64,000 nt of DNA from an uncultured Clostridia bacterium. Its GTDB lineage: Bacteria > Bacillota > Clostridia > TANB77 > UBA1234. This document shows positions 54,857 to 62,737 of the stretch, one piece after another. Made by a program: the position numbers and the translations under genes. How positions within the stretch are numbered: the first letter of the stretch is position 1; each line of letters opens with the position of its first letter. The notes beneath the pieces were generated by a model. The model saw only the letters and a program-made list of their open reading frames with translations. It made no database searches and was not told the DNA's origin. The stretch spans positions 1 to 64,000 of the forward strand of contig CAKPEV010000007.1 in the NCBI GenBank assembly GCA_934149405.1. Direction: 5' to 3'.

Positions 54857-56045
54857 TTATAGTCGAATTTCATAATTTTTTACATTTATATGGATAAAGT
54901 CACTCAAATAGTCTGCAATTCCCTTCTTCTCTATATTTTCCGGCATACATATCATAAAATTTCTTATTCTCCTATCTCCTACATATATCTCAATGTTTCC
55001 AACCATTTCTCCTTTTTTTACCGGAGCCACAAGTTTGTCTTCTAAATTATACTTATAAGTAACATTTTTAGTCTCATTTTTATTAACTACAGCTTTCTCA
55101 CTGCCTGTAATAACCATTTTATAATTTTTAAATCTTCCTTTTTCAACAGAAATATTAAATTCTTTTCGCATATTTTCGCAAATATCAACTACCTCAAATT
55201 TTTCAAAGCCATAATTTAATAATTTTACACTATCTTCTGTTCTTTGCTTCTTATTTCCACATCCAAGAGCAACTGAAATCAGTGTTCTTCCATTTCTCGT
55301 TGCTGATGCAACTAAGCATCTGCCTGCATTTCCTGTAAAACCTGTTTTCACACCATTTGCACCCTCATAAGAAGATAGTATTTCATTTGTTGTACCTAAT
55401 ATTTTCGTATTTTCATTAACTTTTATATTTACACTTCTTTCTTTTACGATATTGGCCAAGTATTCTATATTTAGCAAGTATTCCGCTAATTTTGCCAAAT
55501 CATATGCACTAGAATAATGATTTTCGGCATCTAAGCCATGCGGTGTTGTAAAATGTGTGTTTTCAAGCCCAATTTCTTTTGTTTTTTCATTCATCATATC
55601 ACAAAAATTTTGAACACTTCCGCCCAACATGTTCTGCTATAGCTATTGCAGCATCATTTCCAGAATGTATAAGGAGTCCTTTTATTAAATCTCCAAGTGT
55701 CACTTTGTCTCCCGAGCGCAAATTTATTCCTGAGCCCCCAATACTTGCCGCAATCTTGCTAACAGTGACAATATCATCTAAATTTCCATTTTCATAAGCT
55801 ACTATCGCTGTCAATATTTTTGTTGTTGAAGCGTTAGGCACTTTAGCATATGAGTCTTTTTCATATAAAATCTCACCATATGTCTTGTCGTACAATATAG
55901 CATTCTTCGAGTTTAGCACCATATTATTGCTAGAAACAGTTTCGAGCAATTCCACATCATTTTCTTCTACAGTATCATCATAAAAAGCATATACACTCGA
56001 AAAAAGAATTCCTATTATTAAAACAAAACCAACAAATTTCTTCAT
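54857..56045 (-). CDS. dacF: DacF-like D-alanyl-D-alanine carboxypeptidase, +1 frameshift at a CGG codon
   Basis: Two frames join into about 395 residues, the normal size for DacF/PBP5 carboxypeptidases, which trim the pentapeptide of peptidoglycan. Frame one (141 residues) has a signal peptide, the catalytic STTK and the SGN motif (HSGNDAAIAIAEHVG). CGG at 55620-55622 follows at once. Skipping the C gives GGA AGT GTT and continues GSVQNFCDMMN through KTG (GVKTGFTGNAG) and the C-terminal PBP5 domain. The zero frame ends seven codons later. The three active-site motifs are split between the frames, so neither part could work alone. No other damage is seen. Confidence 0.88.
55620..55622 (-). 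other. Candidate +1 frameshift site (GGG CGG A)
   Basis: In-frame CGG in dacF, just after the SxN motif. Zero frame reads GTT GGG CGG AAG. Skipping the C reads GTT GGG GGA AGT, giving V-G-G-S, which fits the family. Confidence 0.85.
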
Positions 56046-56172
56046 TCTTCTACCTCCAAGACATTTAGCATTTTTCTATTTTATCTTATGTATTTTGTTG
56101 TACATACATTACACCAATTTTATTAAACTTGTATATTATATATAGAAAACACTTATTAAACGAGGTGATTAA

Positions 56173-56941
56173 ATGAAATCTGTGTTATCAATACAAAATG
56201 TTAGCAAAGTTTATCAGGATGATAACGGTGAGGTTTTAGCAATAAAAGATTTTAGTTATGATTTTAATAAGGGCGATTTTGTAAGTATTGTTGGTCCAAG
56301 TGGTTGTGGAAAGTCCACTCTACTTTCTATTATAGCAGGGTTAGATACTCCATCTGCTCGGAAAAATATTTTTAGATAAAGAAGATATAACTGGCAAAAA
56401 AGCAAACATTGGATATATGCTTCAAAAAGATTATTTGCTGGAATGGCGTAGCATTTTAGATAATGTTTGTTTCGGACTTGAAATAAAAAATATGCTTAAT
56501 AGTGAGACAAAAAGCTATGCTTTAAATTTATTAAATACCTATGGTCTTGCCGACTTTATAAACAAATATCCTGCCCAACTTTCTGGTGGAATGAAACAAA
56601 GAGTAGCACTTATTAGAACTCTTGCAACTAGGCCAGACATTCTGCTTTTAGATGAAGCTTTTTCTGCTCTTGACTATCAAACAAGACTTTCTGTTACAAA
56701 CGATGTGTATAAGATTATAAAACAAGAAGGCAAAACTGCTATAATGGTAACTCATGACATCCCTGAAAGTATAAGTATGTCAGATAAAATAGTGGTTCTT
56801 AGCAAGCGTCCTGCTATTCTTAAAAATGTACATGATATTACTTTTGATATACCAAACCGTACTCCTCTTAACTGTCGTGAAGATAGTAAATTTAGCAAAT
56901 ATTTTGATACTATTTGGAGGGAGTTGAACGATAATGAGTAA
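56173..56941 (+). CDS. ABC transporter ATP-binding protein (SsuB/ThiZ type), +1 frameshift at a CGG codon
   Basis: Two frames join into 255 residues, the usual length for the SsuB/TauB/ThiZ ATPases that power organosulfur or thiamine-precursor import. Frame one (62 residues) has Walker A GPSGCGKST and ...GLDTPSA. CGG at 56359-56361 follows. Skipping the C gives GGA AAA ATA TTT TTA GAT (G-K-I-F-L-D), matching the family's PxSGxIxLD. Frame two holds the Q-loop region, signature LSGGMKQRVAL, Walker B ILLLDEAFSALD and the H-loop THD. Walker A and B are therefore joined only by the shift. It is the first gene of a three-gene importer operon. Confidence 0.9.
56359..56361 (+). other. Candidate +1 frameshift site (GCT CGG A)
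   Basis: In-frame CGG in the ABC ATPase gene. Zero frame reads TCT GCT CGG AAA and stops five codons later. Skipping the C reads TCT GCT GGA AAA. It is the only one of the four sites on the plus strand, so a strand-specific artefact is unlikely. Confidence 0.85.
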
Positions 56942-57749
56942 AGAATGTATTTCAGAAGAGCGAAAAAAATATTTAGCTAATAAAAGAAAAAGAAAAATTG
57001 CAATTTTAGCCACTCAAATATCTATACTTGTCGGCTTTATTATTATTTGGGAAGTGCTTGCAAATTTGAATATTATCGATGGTTTTTTAACAAGCCAACC
57101 ATCTAGAGTTTTAAATACAATTTTAAATTTGTCTTCTAACAATTTACTTATGCATCTTGGTGTTACCTGCCTTGAAACAATTGTAGGCTTTTTGCTTGGT
57201 ACAATATGTGGCACAATAATTGCATCACTTTTGTGGTGGTCTAATTTTGCTTCTAAAGTTGCCGAGCCATTTTTAGTTGTTTTAAACAGTCTTCCAAAAG
57301 TTGCGTTAGGTCCAATTATAATTGTGTGGGTTGGTGCAGGAATGCCAGCTATAATAACTATGGCACTTGCAATTTCTTTAATTGTCACAATTTTAGAAAT
57401 GTTAAATGGATTTATGAGAACAGATAAAAATATGATTAAGATGGCAGAAACTTTTAATGCTTCTAAATGGCAAATATTCTCTAAAATAGTATTTCCATCT
57501 AACATATCAACACTTATTAGTGCATTAAAAGTTAACATTGGGCTTTCTCTAGTTGGTGTAATTTCTGGTGAATTTTTAGTCTCTAAAGCAGGTCTTGGAT
57601 ATTTAATTGTTTATGGTGGTCAAGTTTTTAAATTCGATTTAGTTATGACATCAGTTATAATTCTAGCTCTTATGGCTGTTTTAATGTATGGATTTGTCGT
57701 TTTAATTGAAAAAGGAATTTTGAGATTCATTTTGCACAAAACTAAATAA
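56934..57749 (+). CDS. ABC transporter permease (SsuC/TauC/ThiX type)
   Basis: A 271-residue permease with six helices and the cytoplasmic EAA-type loop (MAETFNASKWQIFSKIVFPSNISTLISAL). It overlaps the end of the ATPase gene by 8 bp, so the ribosome must be in the post-shift frame of that gene to terminate there. It imports the same substrate. It is otherwise a standard member of the nitrate/sulfonate/taurine permease family. Confidence 0.92.
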   Translation: MSKECISEERKKYLANKRKRKIAILATQISILVGFIIIWEVLANLNIIDGFLTSQPSRVLNTILNLSSNNLLMHLGVTCLETIVGFLLGTICGTIIASLLWWSNFASKVAEPFLVVLNSLPKVALGPIIIVWVGAGMPAIITMALAISLIVTILEMLNGFMRTDKNMIKMAETFNASKWQIFSKIVFPSNISTLISALKVNIGLSLVGVISGEFLVSKAGLGYLIVYGGQVFKFDLVMTSVIILALMAVLMYGFVVLIEKGILRFILHKTK

Positions 57750-57767
57750 ATTGCATACTTATATATT

Positions 57768-57792
57768 AAAAGTGCTACCTTAGGTGGCACTT
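57768..57792 (+). other. Intercistronic hairpin between permease and binding-protein genes
   Basis: Stem aagtgctacc / ggtggcactt without a long T run. It could stabilise or partly end the upstream mRNA so that the binding protein is made in excess. Confidence 0.5.
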
Positions 57793-57814
57793 ACATATAA
57801 TTTAGGAGGTTTTT

Positions 57815-58855
57815 ATGAGAAGATTATTTTATACTTTAGCATCTGTATTTGCGATAATCTTGGTTGTAATCGTTGCAATTACTGCAAAAAATACAGTCGA
57901 GGTAAAAAAAACAAACACCGCTTTAGAAAGCGGAGACAATGTTAAATCAGAAAAATTGGTAGTAAGCGAAGTTACTCATTCTGTTTTTTATGCTCCTCAA
58001 TATGTAGCAATCAACCTAGGTTTCTTTAAAGAAGAAGGATTGGACGTAGAACTTATAAATGGTGGTGGAGCGGATAAAGTTATGACAGCTGTTTTGTCAA
58101 ATCAAGTCGACATAGGCTTTGCAGGGCCAGAAGCAGCAGTATATATTTATAATGAGGGCAAAGAAGATTACGCCGAAGTTTTTGCACAAGTAACAAAAAG
58201 AGATGGTTCATTTTTAGTAGCTAGAGAAAAAACAGACAATTTTTCTTGGACTGATTTAAAAGGCAAACATGTACTACCAGGAAGAAAAGGTGGAGTACCT
58301 TATATGACACTTGAATATGTACTAAAGAAAAATGGATTGGATGTAACTAAAGATTTAAATCTAGACACATCAATTAGTTTTGATGCAATGAATAGTTCAT
58401 TTGTTGGCGGAACTGCTGATTACGTTACATCATTTGAACCGGCTGCAAGTAATCTTCAAAAAGAAGGAGCCGGATATATTGTAGCATCTGTCGGAGCAGC
58501 AACAGATGAAATTCCTTACACTGCATACTTTGCAAAGAAAAATTACATTGAAAACCATAAAGATATAATTCAAAAATTCACAAATGCTATTTACAAAGGT
58601 CAAGTTTGGGTAAATACACATTCTGCCGAAGAAATAGCAGATGCAGTGGTTGCTTCTTTCCCTGATTCAGATAAAGAACTTCTAACTTCTGCAATTAAAA
58701 ATTACAAAGAAATAGATGTTTGGAATTCCACACCTTATATGAGTGAGGCATCTTTCAACTTGCTACAAGATGTAATCACAGAAGCAGGCGAATTAACAAA
58801 TAGAGCACCTTTTGAAAAAGTTGTAAACAATACATTTGCTGAAAATGTAAAATAG
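57815..58855 (+). CDS. ABC transporter substrate-binding protein (NMT1/SsuA-like)
   Basis: A 346-residue binding protein of the NMT1/SsuA group, with an N-terminal membrane helix but no lipobox cysteine, so it is anchored by the helix. The domain has FYAPQYVAINLGFFKEEGLDVELI, VDIGFAGPEAA and DYVTSFEPAA. The ligand could be an alkanesulfonate or a thiamine pyrimidine. AGGAGG precedes the ATG. It is transcribed with the ATPase and permease genes. Confidence 0.88.
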   Translation: MRRLFYTLASVFAIILVVIVAITAKNTVEVKKTNTALESGDNVKSEKLVVSEVTHSVFYAPQYVAINLGFFKEEGLDVELINGGGADKVMTAVLSNQVDIGFAGPEAAVYIYNEGKEDYAEVFAQVTKRDGSFLVAREKTDNFSWTDLKGKHVLPGRKGGVPYMTLEYVLKKNGLDVTKDLNLDTSISFDAMNSSFVGGTADYVTSFEPAASNLQKEGAGYIVASVGAATDEIPYTAYFAKKNYIENHKDIIQKFTNAIYKGQVWVNTHSAEEIADAVVASFPDSDKELLTSAIKNYKEIDVWNSTPYMSEASFNLLQDVITEAGELTNRAPFEKVVNNTFAENVK

Positions 58856-58901
58856 TATTTTGCATTCCATAGTCATAAAATATTGTAACTTTTTATATGA
58901 T

Positions 58902-58939
58902 AAAAAAGCAAGGTGATTTACATTTCCCCTTGCTTTTTT
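58902..58939. terminator. Bidirectional terminator between convergent operons
   Basis: Stem aaaaaagcaagg / ccttgctttttt with A and T runs. It ends the ABC importer operon on the plus strand and the glycosyltransferase operon on the minus strand. Confidence 0.88.
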
Positions 58940-58945
58940 GCTATA

Positions 58946-59983
58946 TTATTTCAAACATTCATTAAAATAATTTTCAAATTCTTTTATTATTTTTCCGCCA
59001 TCGTATTCTTCTATGCTCTCTAAATTTTCTTTCGAAAGTTCTTTTAATATTTCTCTATTCTTATATAGTTTGATAAGTTTCTCTTTCAAAATTTGTTTTA
59101 TTTGTTCATCGTTCTTTCCATTTTCTCTATCGCCTATTATATATTCTTCTTGTTTTGTTCCAAGTGCTTCTCTTACGATTCCTACATCTGTTGTTATAAC
59201 TGGAACTCCGCAAGACATAGATTCTATTATTGGCATTGGAGTACCCTCGTGAATTGATGTACATATGCATACATCTATTTCACTATAATACTGTGGCATC
59301 TCATCTGATGTCCTCCATTTTATATTTCTATCTGCATAATGTTCTTTAATGTTGTATCCTTCGTTTTTAAGCTCTTCTACTACTGGCTTTATAATTGTAT
59401 GGAATCCTTTTAAATCAACTCCACCAATTTTAGTAGCACTGTTACCAACCCAACCAACGACTAATTCTCTATTTTCATTTTCAAATCTTTCTAAATTCAT
59501 TGGTTTTAATTTTTCTCTATCACATATATCATGAACAACTGCTGTTGGTTTCTTTATCTTATCAATACTTTCATATGCTCTAAATAATTTTTTTGATGAA
59601 ACATAGTAATGTGATGCGAATTTATTGAAAATATCTTTATATGTCTCAATTCCTTCTTCATCTAAAAACAAGAAATCGTAACAGCCTGTAGATATTTTTT
59701 TACTTTTTTCATCAATATATTCCTCAAGATTTCTACCAGAAGCAATTACTTTTTGCTTAAACGCATCTGAATCCATTAAGATTAGTGCCTTTCTCCAGAA
59801 GAAATGTATTAAATCACAATCATTATGTTTTTCTAAGAATTCATAAAACTCATCTGGCTTCTCTCTCATGTCATAGTAATCTACTGTTATGTCGAATTTG
59901 TCATCTAAATTTTTCTTTACCTTTTGAGCTATAATATCAAATGCCCAATTAGGAATATCACATACTAAACATATCTTTTTCAT
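58946..59983 (-). CDS. GT4-type glycosyltransferase
   Basis: A 345-residue GT-B glycosyltransferase. The N-terminal half is atypical (KKICLVCDIPNWAFDIIAQKVK). The C-terminal donor half has VGWVGNSATK and EIDVCICTSIHEGTPMPIIESMSCGVPVITTDVGIVREALG, the classic GT4 E-x7-E region. It is probably a surface glycan enzyme. It is the last gene of the riboswitch-controlled DUF1919-GT2-GT4 unit, 15 bp after the GT2 gene. Confidence 0.85.
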   Translation of the reverse strand: MKKICLVCDIPNWAFDIIAQKVKKNLDDKFDITVDYYDMREKPDEFYEFLEKHNDCDLIHFFWRKALILMDSDAFKQKVIASGRNLEEYIDEKSKKISTGCYDFLFLDEEGIETYKDIFNKFASHYYVSSKKLFRAYESIDKIKKPTAVVHDICDREKLKPMNLERFENENRELVVGWVGNSATKIGGVDLKGFHTIIKPVVEELKNEGYNIKEHYADRNIKWRTSDEMPQYYSEIDVCICTSIHEGTPMPIIESMSCGVPVITTDVGIVREALGTKQEEYIIGDRENGKNDEQIKQILKEKLIKLYKNREILKELSKENLESIEEYDGGKIIKEFENYFNECLK

Positions 59984-59998
59984 AAAATACCTCCTTAG

Positions 59999-61078
59999 TT
60001 ATGCATTTTCGTAATCATCATTCATCATTCTTAAATACATCTCTGGTTGTGGTTTTGACATTTTCTCTTTTATTTCTTGTGGCATAAATGTCCTAACTTC
60101 TGCAATTACCTTGCATATATCTATTACATCTTTATAGTCACCATTTATTATTTTATCAATTATTAGTCCTAGTGATTCTTGACATGCAGGAACTTTTAAC
60201 TCTCTACTTAATTTGTAGAACCATCTCATATTTGAAAGTACATCTATTTTCTCTTCTTCTGTTAATAGTTGTGAGTCAATAAATTTATAAAGCATATATG
60301 TCATGCTCTTCGCATAGAAAAATCTATAAAATCCTAGTTTATTATTTTCTTTAAAATTCTCATAAATAATCTTATAAGCCTTGCTTATTCCATCAAAATA
60401 TTTTGTTGTACAATTCATTGATATTGATGTTCCTGCACCTCTTTGTCTGTAACAATAAACAATATCAGGAATGTAGTAAACTTTACTAGACTTCATAAAA
60501 CAATATGTTGTGAATATTGCATCTTCTGCAGGAAGACCTATTTCAAATTTTAAGTTTAAGTTTTTTACGAATTCATGTCTAAATATTTTGTTCCATACAC
60601 CAGAATTCATTATAAAGAATGAATCTTTGTAGTCATCTATTTCTAGTTTAAATGTACCATATTTTTCTTTATTAAATACTGGATTTGGCCATATTGTACT
60701 ATCTTCATAGCAATTTATATAATTTCCTATTACATAGTCAGCATTTTCTTTTTCTATTTTATTTACTAGAACTTCACATGCATTTTGGAATAAGAAGTCA
60801 TCTGAATCTGCAAACATCAAATATTCACCTGTTGCAGCATCCATTCCAACATTTCTCGCATCTGATAGACCGCCATTTGGCTTATGTATTACCTTTACTC
60901 TTTCATCTTTTTTAGCATAATCATCAGCTATTTTACCGCAATTATCTGGCGAACCATCATCAACTAAAATTATCTCTAAATTTTTATATGTTTGATTTAA
61001 AAGTTTATCCACACATTCTGGCAAATATTTTTCAACATTATACATTGGAACTACTATACTTATTTTTCCTTTTTCCAT
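59999..61078 (-). CDS. GT2-family glycosyltransferase
   Basis: A 359-residue GT-A transferase. The opening ISIVVPMYNVEKYLPECVDKLLNQTYKNLEIILVDDGSPDN and the DXD-like MFADSDDFLF are diagnostic of GT2. LPAEDAIFTTYCF is the acceptor/base region. The C-terminal 120 residues are helical and not shared by all members. It transfers a sugar from a nucleotide donor, probably to a surface polysaccharide, together with the neighbouring genes. Confidence 0.92.
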   Translation of the reverse strand: MEKGKISIVVPMYNVEKYLPECVDKLLNQTYKNLEIILVDDGSPDNCGKIADDYAKKDERVKVIHKPNGGLSDARNVGMDAATGEYLMFADSDDFLFQNACEVLVNKIEKENADYVIGNYINCYEDSTIWPNPVFNKEKYGTFKLEIDDYKDSFFIMNSGVWNKIFRHEFVKNLNLKFEIGLPAEDAIFTTYCFMKSSKVYYIPDIVYCYRQRGAGTSISMNCTTKYFDGISKAYKIIYENFKENNKLGFYRFFYAKSMTYMLYKFIDSQLLTEEEKIDVLSNMRWFYKLSRELKVPACQESLGLIIDKIINGDYKDVIDICKVIAEVRTFMPQEIKEKMSKPQPEMYLRMMNDDYENA

Positions 61079-61142
61079 AAAAGTAACCTCCCTCTATACG
61101 CTTGTACATTTTATGTACAAACTCTTCTTTTATTCTTAATAT

Positions 61143-61757
61143 TTACTTACCATTATTAAACCATTTTACATAGTCAAAATCATCATAATATCTTTTTCCT
61201 GTATGATTGTTTAAGTATCTACTCAAAATACCAACAGACTCTTCGTTTTCAAATCCTTTTATATAATATGTTGAAGCAATCTCTGGCTTTTCTTTATGCA
61301 CAAAAGCTATTTTATTTTTGTATGGCAATTCATCGAACTCTTTTAAATCTTCATCTGTACATCCAGCACCATCATTGAACAAAACGAATAAATTATTAAA
61401 ATCAATTCTTTTAGTTCTTTCATCCCATTTTTCTCTTGCTATTTCTTCGTTTTCGTAATGCATAAAATATATCTTAACATCATCTAAAAGGCCAACCGGA
61501 TAATTGATTCCTTCTTCTTTTATAAAAGTTAATTCTGCATTCATGTAATGCTCAATATTTTTTAGATACTTTAAAAAATCTTTTGGTTTTAACCATAAAT
61601 TAACGAATGGTGAACGAAACTGCATATGTAAATCATGGCACATAAAACCACCATTACAATTATTTGCTATTAAAGAAACTTCTCTGTTTTTTAATCTTTG
61701 CCTGTTCTTAAAATTAATCCTTTCTCTTAAAAATTTATTAACCACAGTTCCAGACAT
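61143..61757 (-). CDS. DUF1919 family protein (polysaccharide biosynthesis)
   Basis: A 204-residue protein of the DUF1919 family, often found in exopolysaccharide clusters. It shows VSLIANNCNGGFMCHDLHMQFRSPFVNLW, YPVGLLDDVKIYFMHYE, and WDERTKRIDFNNLFVLFNDG. The enzymatic role is not established. It is the first gene below a c-di-AMP riboswitch and precedes two glycosyltransferase genes, so the whole unit is probably under that control. AGGAGG lies nine bases before the ATG. Confidence 0.85.
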   Translation of the reverse strand: MSGTVVNKFLRERINFKNRQRLKNREVSLIANNCNGGFMCHDLHMQFRSPFVNLWLKPKDFLKYLKNIEHYMNAELTFIKEEGINYPVGLLDDVKIYFMHYENEEIAREKWDERTKRIDFNNLFVLFNDGAGCTDEDLKEFDELPYKNKIAFVHKEKPEIASTYYIKGFENEESVGILSRYLNNHTGKRYYDDFDYVKWFNNGK

Positions 61758-61793
61758 GTTGCCATTCCTCCTTTCAATTTCTTAAAGGAAAAG

Positions 61794-61824
61794 CAAAAAA
61801 ATCATAGGGAACCCCTACGACTTT
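61794..61824 (-). terminator. Expression-platform terminator of the c-di-AMP riboswitch
   Basis: On the minus strand, gtcgtaggg / ccctatgat forms a stem followed by seven T residues, between the aptamer and the DUF1919 gene. Ligand binding would favour this hairpin and switch expression off. Confidence 0.8.
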
Positions 61825-61975
61825 CTAAGATTCTCCCCTTTATTTGCTTACCAAGTTAGCTGACGGGTTAGGAATAAAAGGTTTCCTTCACTTTAATGAT
61901 GCACCCCTAAAATTTGGTTCCTCGGCTCTCCTTTTCAGGAGATTCAGCGATTATTTACTTTTAGCGTTTCTTCCA
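61825..61975 (-). promoter_or_regulatory. c-di-AMP riboswitch (ydaO/yuaA type)
   Basis: The minus strand carries the aptamer's conserved blocks in order: atcgctgaatc, gagccgaggaacc, a ggggtgcatc segment, cctaacccgtcagctaac and ttggtaagc. These match the ydaO/yuaA class, which senses cyclic di-AMP. It lies 70 bp upstream of the DUF1919 gene. Known members usually control cell-wall hydrolases and potassium or osmolyte transport. Here the target is a glycan operon. Ends are approximate. Confidence 0.9.
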
Positions 61976-61986
61976 ACGCAAGTATT

Positions 61987-62015
61987 ATTTTATCATATTT
62001 TCATAAAAAAAGCAA
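61987..62015 (-). promoter_or_regulatory. Promoter of the riboswitch-controlled glycan operon
   Basis: TTGCTT (62010-62015), 17-base spacer, TAAAAT (61987-61992) on the minus strand, just upstream of the aptamer. Confidence 0.6.
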
Positions 62016-62146
62016 CTTTTTGCATTTTTTATAGAAATAATATGGATATATTTTACATTGTCTACTTGCTTTAATTCTATTTCTATTGTATAATTGTTCT
62101 TGGTAGTTTTCTACCCAAATATATAAAAGAAACGGAGAGATTTTTT

Positions 62147-62662
62147 ATGGATAGTGACTGTCCCAGTCATAGTTTAAACATTATTTTTATTTGTATGGGA
62201 AACATTTGTAGGTCGCCTATGGCAGAATTTTTGCTTAAAGATATGGTTAAAAAAGCGAAAATCGATAATTTATTTAATATTTCATCAGCAGCTGTGCTAG
62301 ATGAAAATGTCGGAAAGCCAGTTTGTGATGGCACTCAAAAAGAATTAAAAAAGCACAACATCCCTTATACAAATCGTGTATCAAGAAGATTAACAAAGGA
62401 GTTGTGCGATGAAGCAGATTACATTATTTGCATGGATGATGCAATTGGAAATCTAGCTATTTCGATTGGTGGTGAAGAAGTGAAAAGTAAACTTCATAAA
62501 TTGCTTGACTACTCAGATACACCAATGGATATTGTGGACCCTGCTGAAACAAATGATTTTGAAAGAACATATAGAGAAGTTTCAAAAGGTTGTTTTGCAT
62601 TCTTCAAATATCTAATGTCAGCAGAACATATAAGAACGCATAATTTAAAACGTGTAGTTTAA
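62147..62662 (+). CDS. Low-molecular-weight protein tyrosine phosphatase
   Basis: A 171-residue LMW-PTP. The phosphate loop CMGNICRSP (Cys nucleophile and Arg) is near the N-terminus, and the general-acid Asp is in IVDPAETNDF, slightly different from the usual DPxY. It may reverse tyrosine phosphorylation in polysaccharide export, but no tyrosine kinase is in the window. GGAGAG precedes the ATG. Confidence 0.93.
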   Translation: MDSDCPSHSLNIIFICMGNICRSPMAEFLLKDMVKKAKIDNLFNISSAAVLDENVGKPVCDGTQKELKKHNIPYTNRVSRRLTKELCDEADYIICMDDAIGNLAISIGGEEVKSKLHKLLDYSDTPMDIVDPAETNDFERTYREVSKGCFAFFKYLMSAEHIRTHNLKRVV

Positions 62663-62698
62663 TAAAATAAATTTTAGGATTTAAAATCTTATAACACG

Positions 62699-62733
62699 AA
62701 AATGCCAGTATCAAAACGATACTGGCGTTTTTA
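62699..62733. terminator. Bidirectional terminator between phosphatase and CAP-protein genes
   Basis: Stem aaaatgccagtatc / gatactggcgttttt between two convergent genes. Confidence 0.88.
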
Positions 62734-62737
62734 TTTT

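Noticed and set aside
2647..56361. CGG reassigned to another amino acid
   Set aside because: Reading CGG as any single in-phase codon leaves the zero frame, which ends within two to seven codons in three of the four genes and diverges in the fourth.
2454..56941. Four frame breaks as sequencing or assembly errors
   Set aside because: They all involve a C before GG, lie on both strands and in different local contexts, only one involves a run of four identical bases, and no indel of any other kind is seen in live genes. Random errors would not pick the only in-frame CGG codons in the window. Raw reads are still needed to close the question.
2454..56941. Four frame breaks as ordinary pseudogenes
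   Set aside because: Each gene has one lesion, keeps a good ribosome site, full length and all motifs, and sits in a working operon. The real pseudogene here (transposase fragment) looks different.
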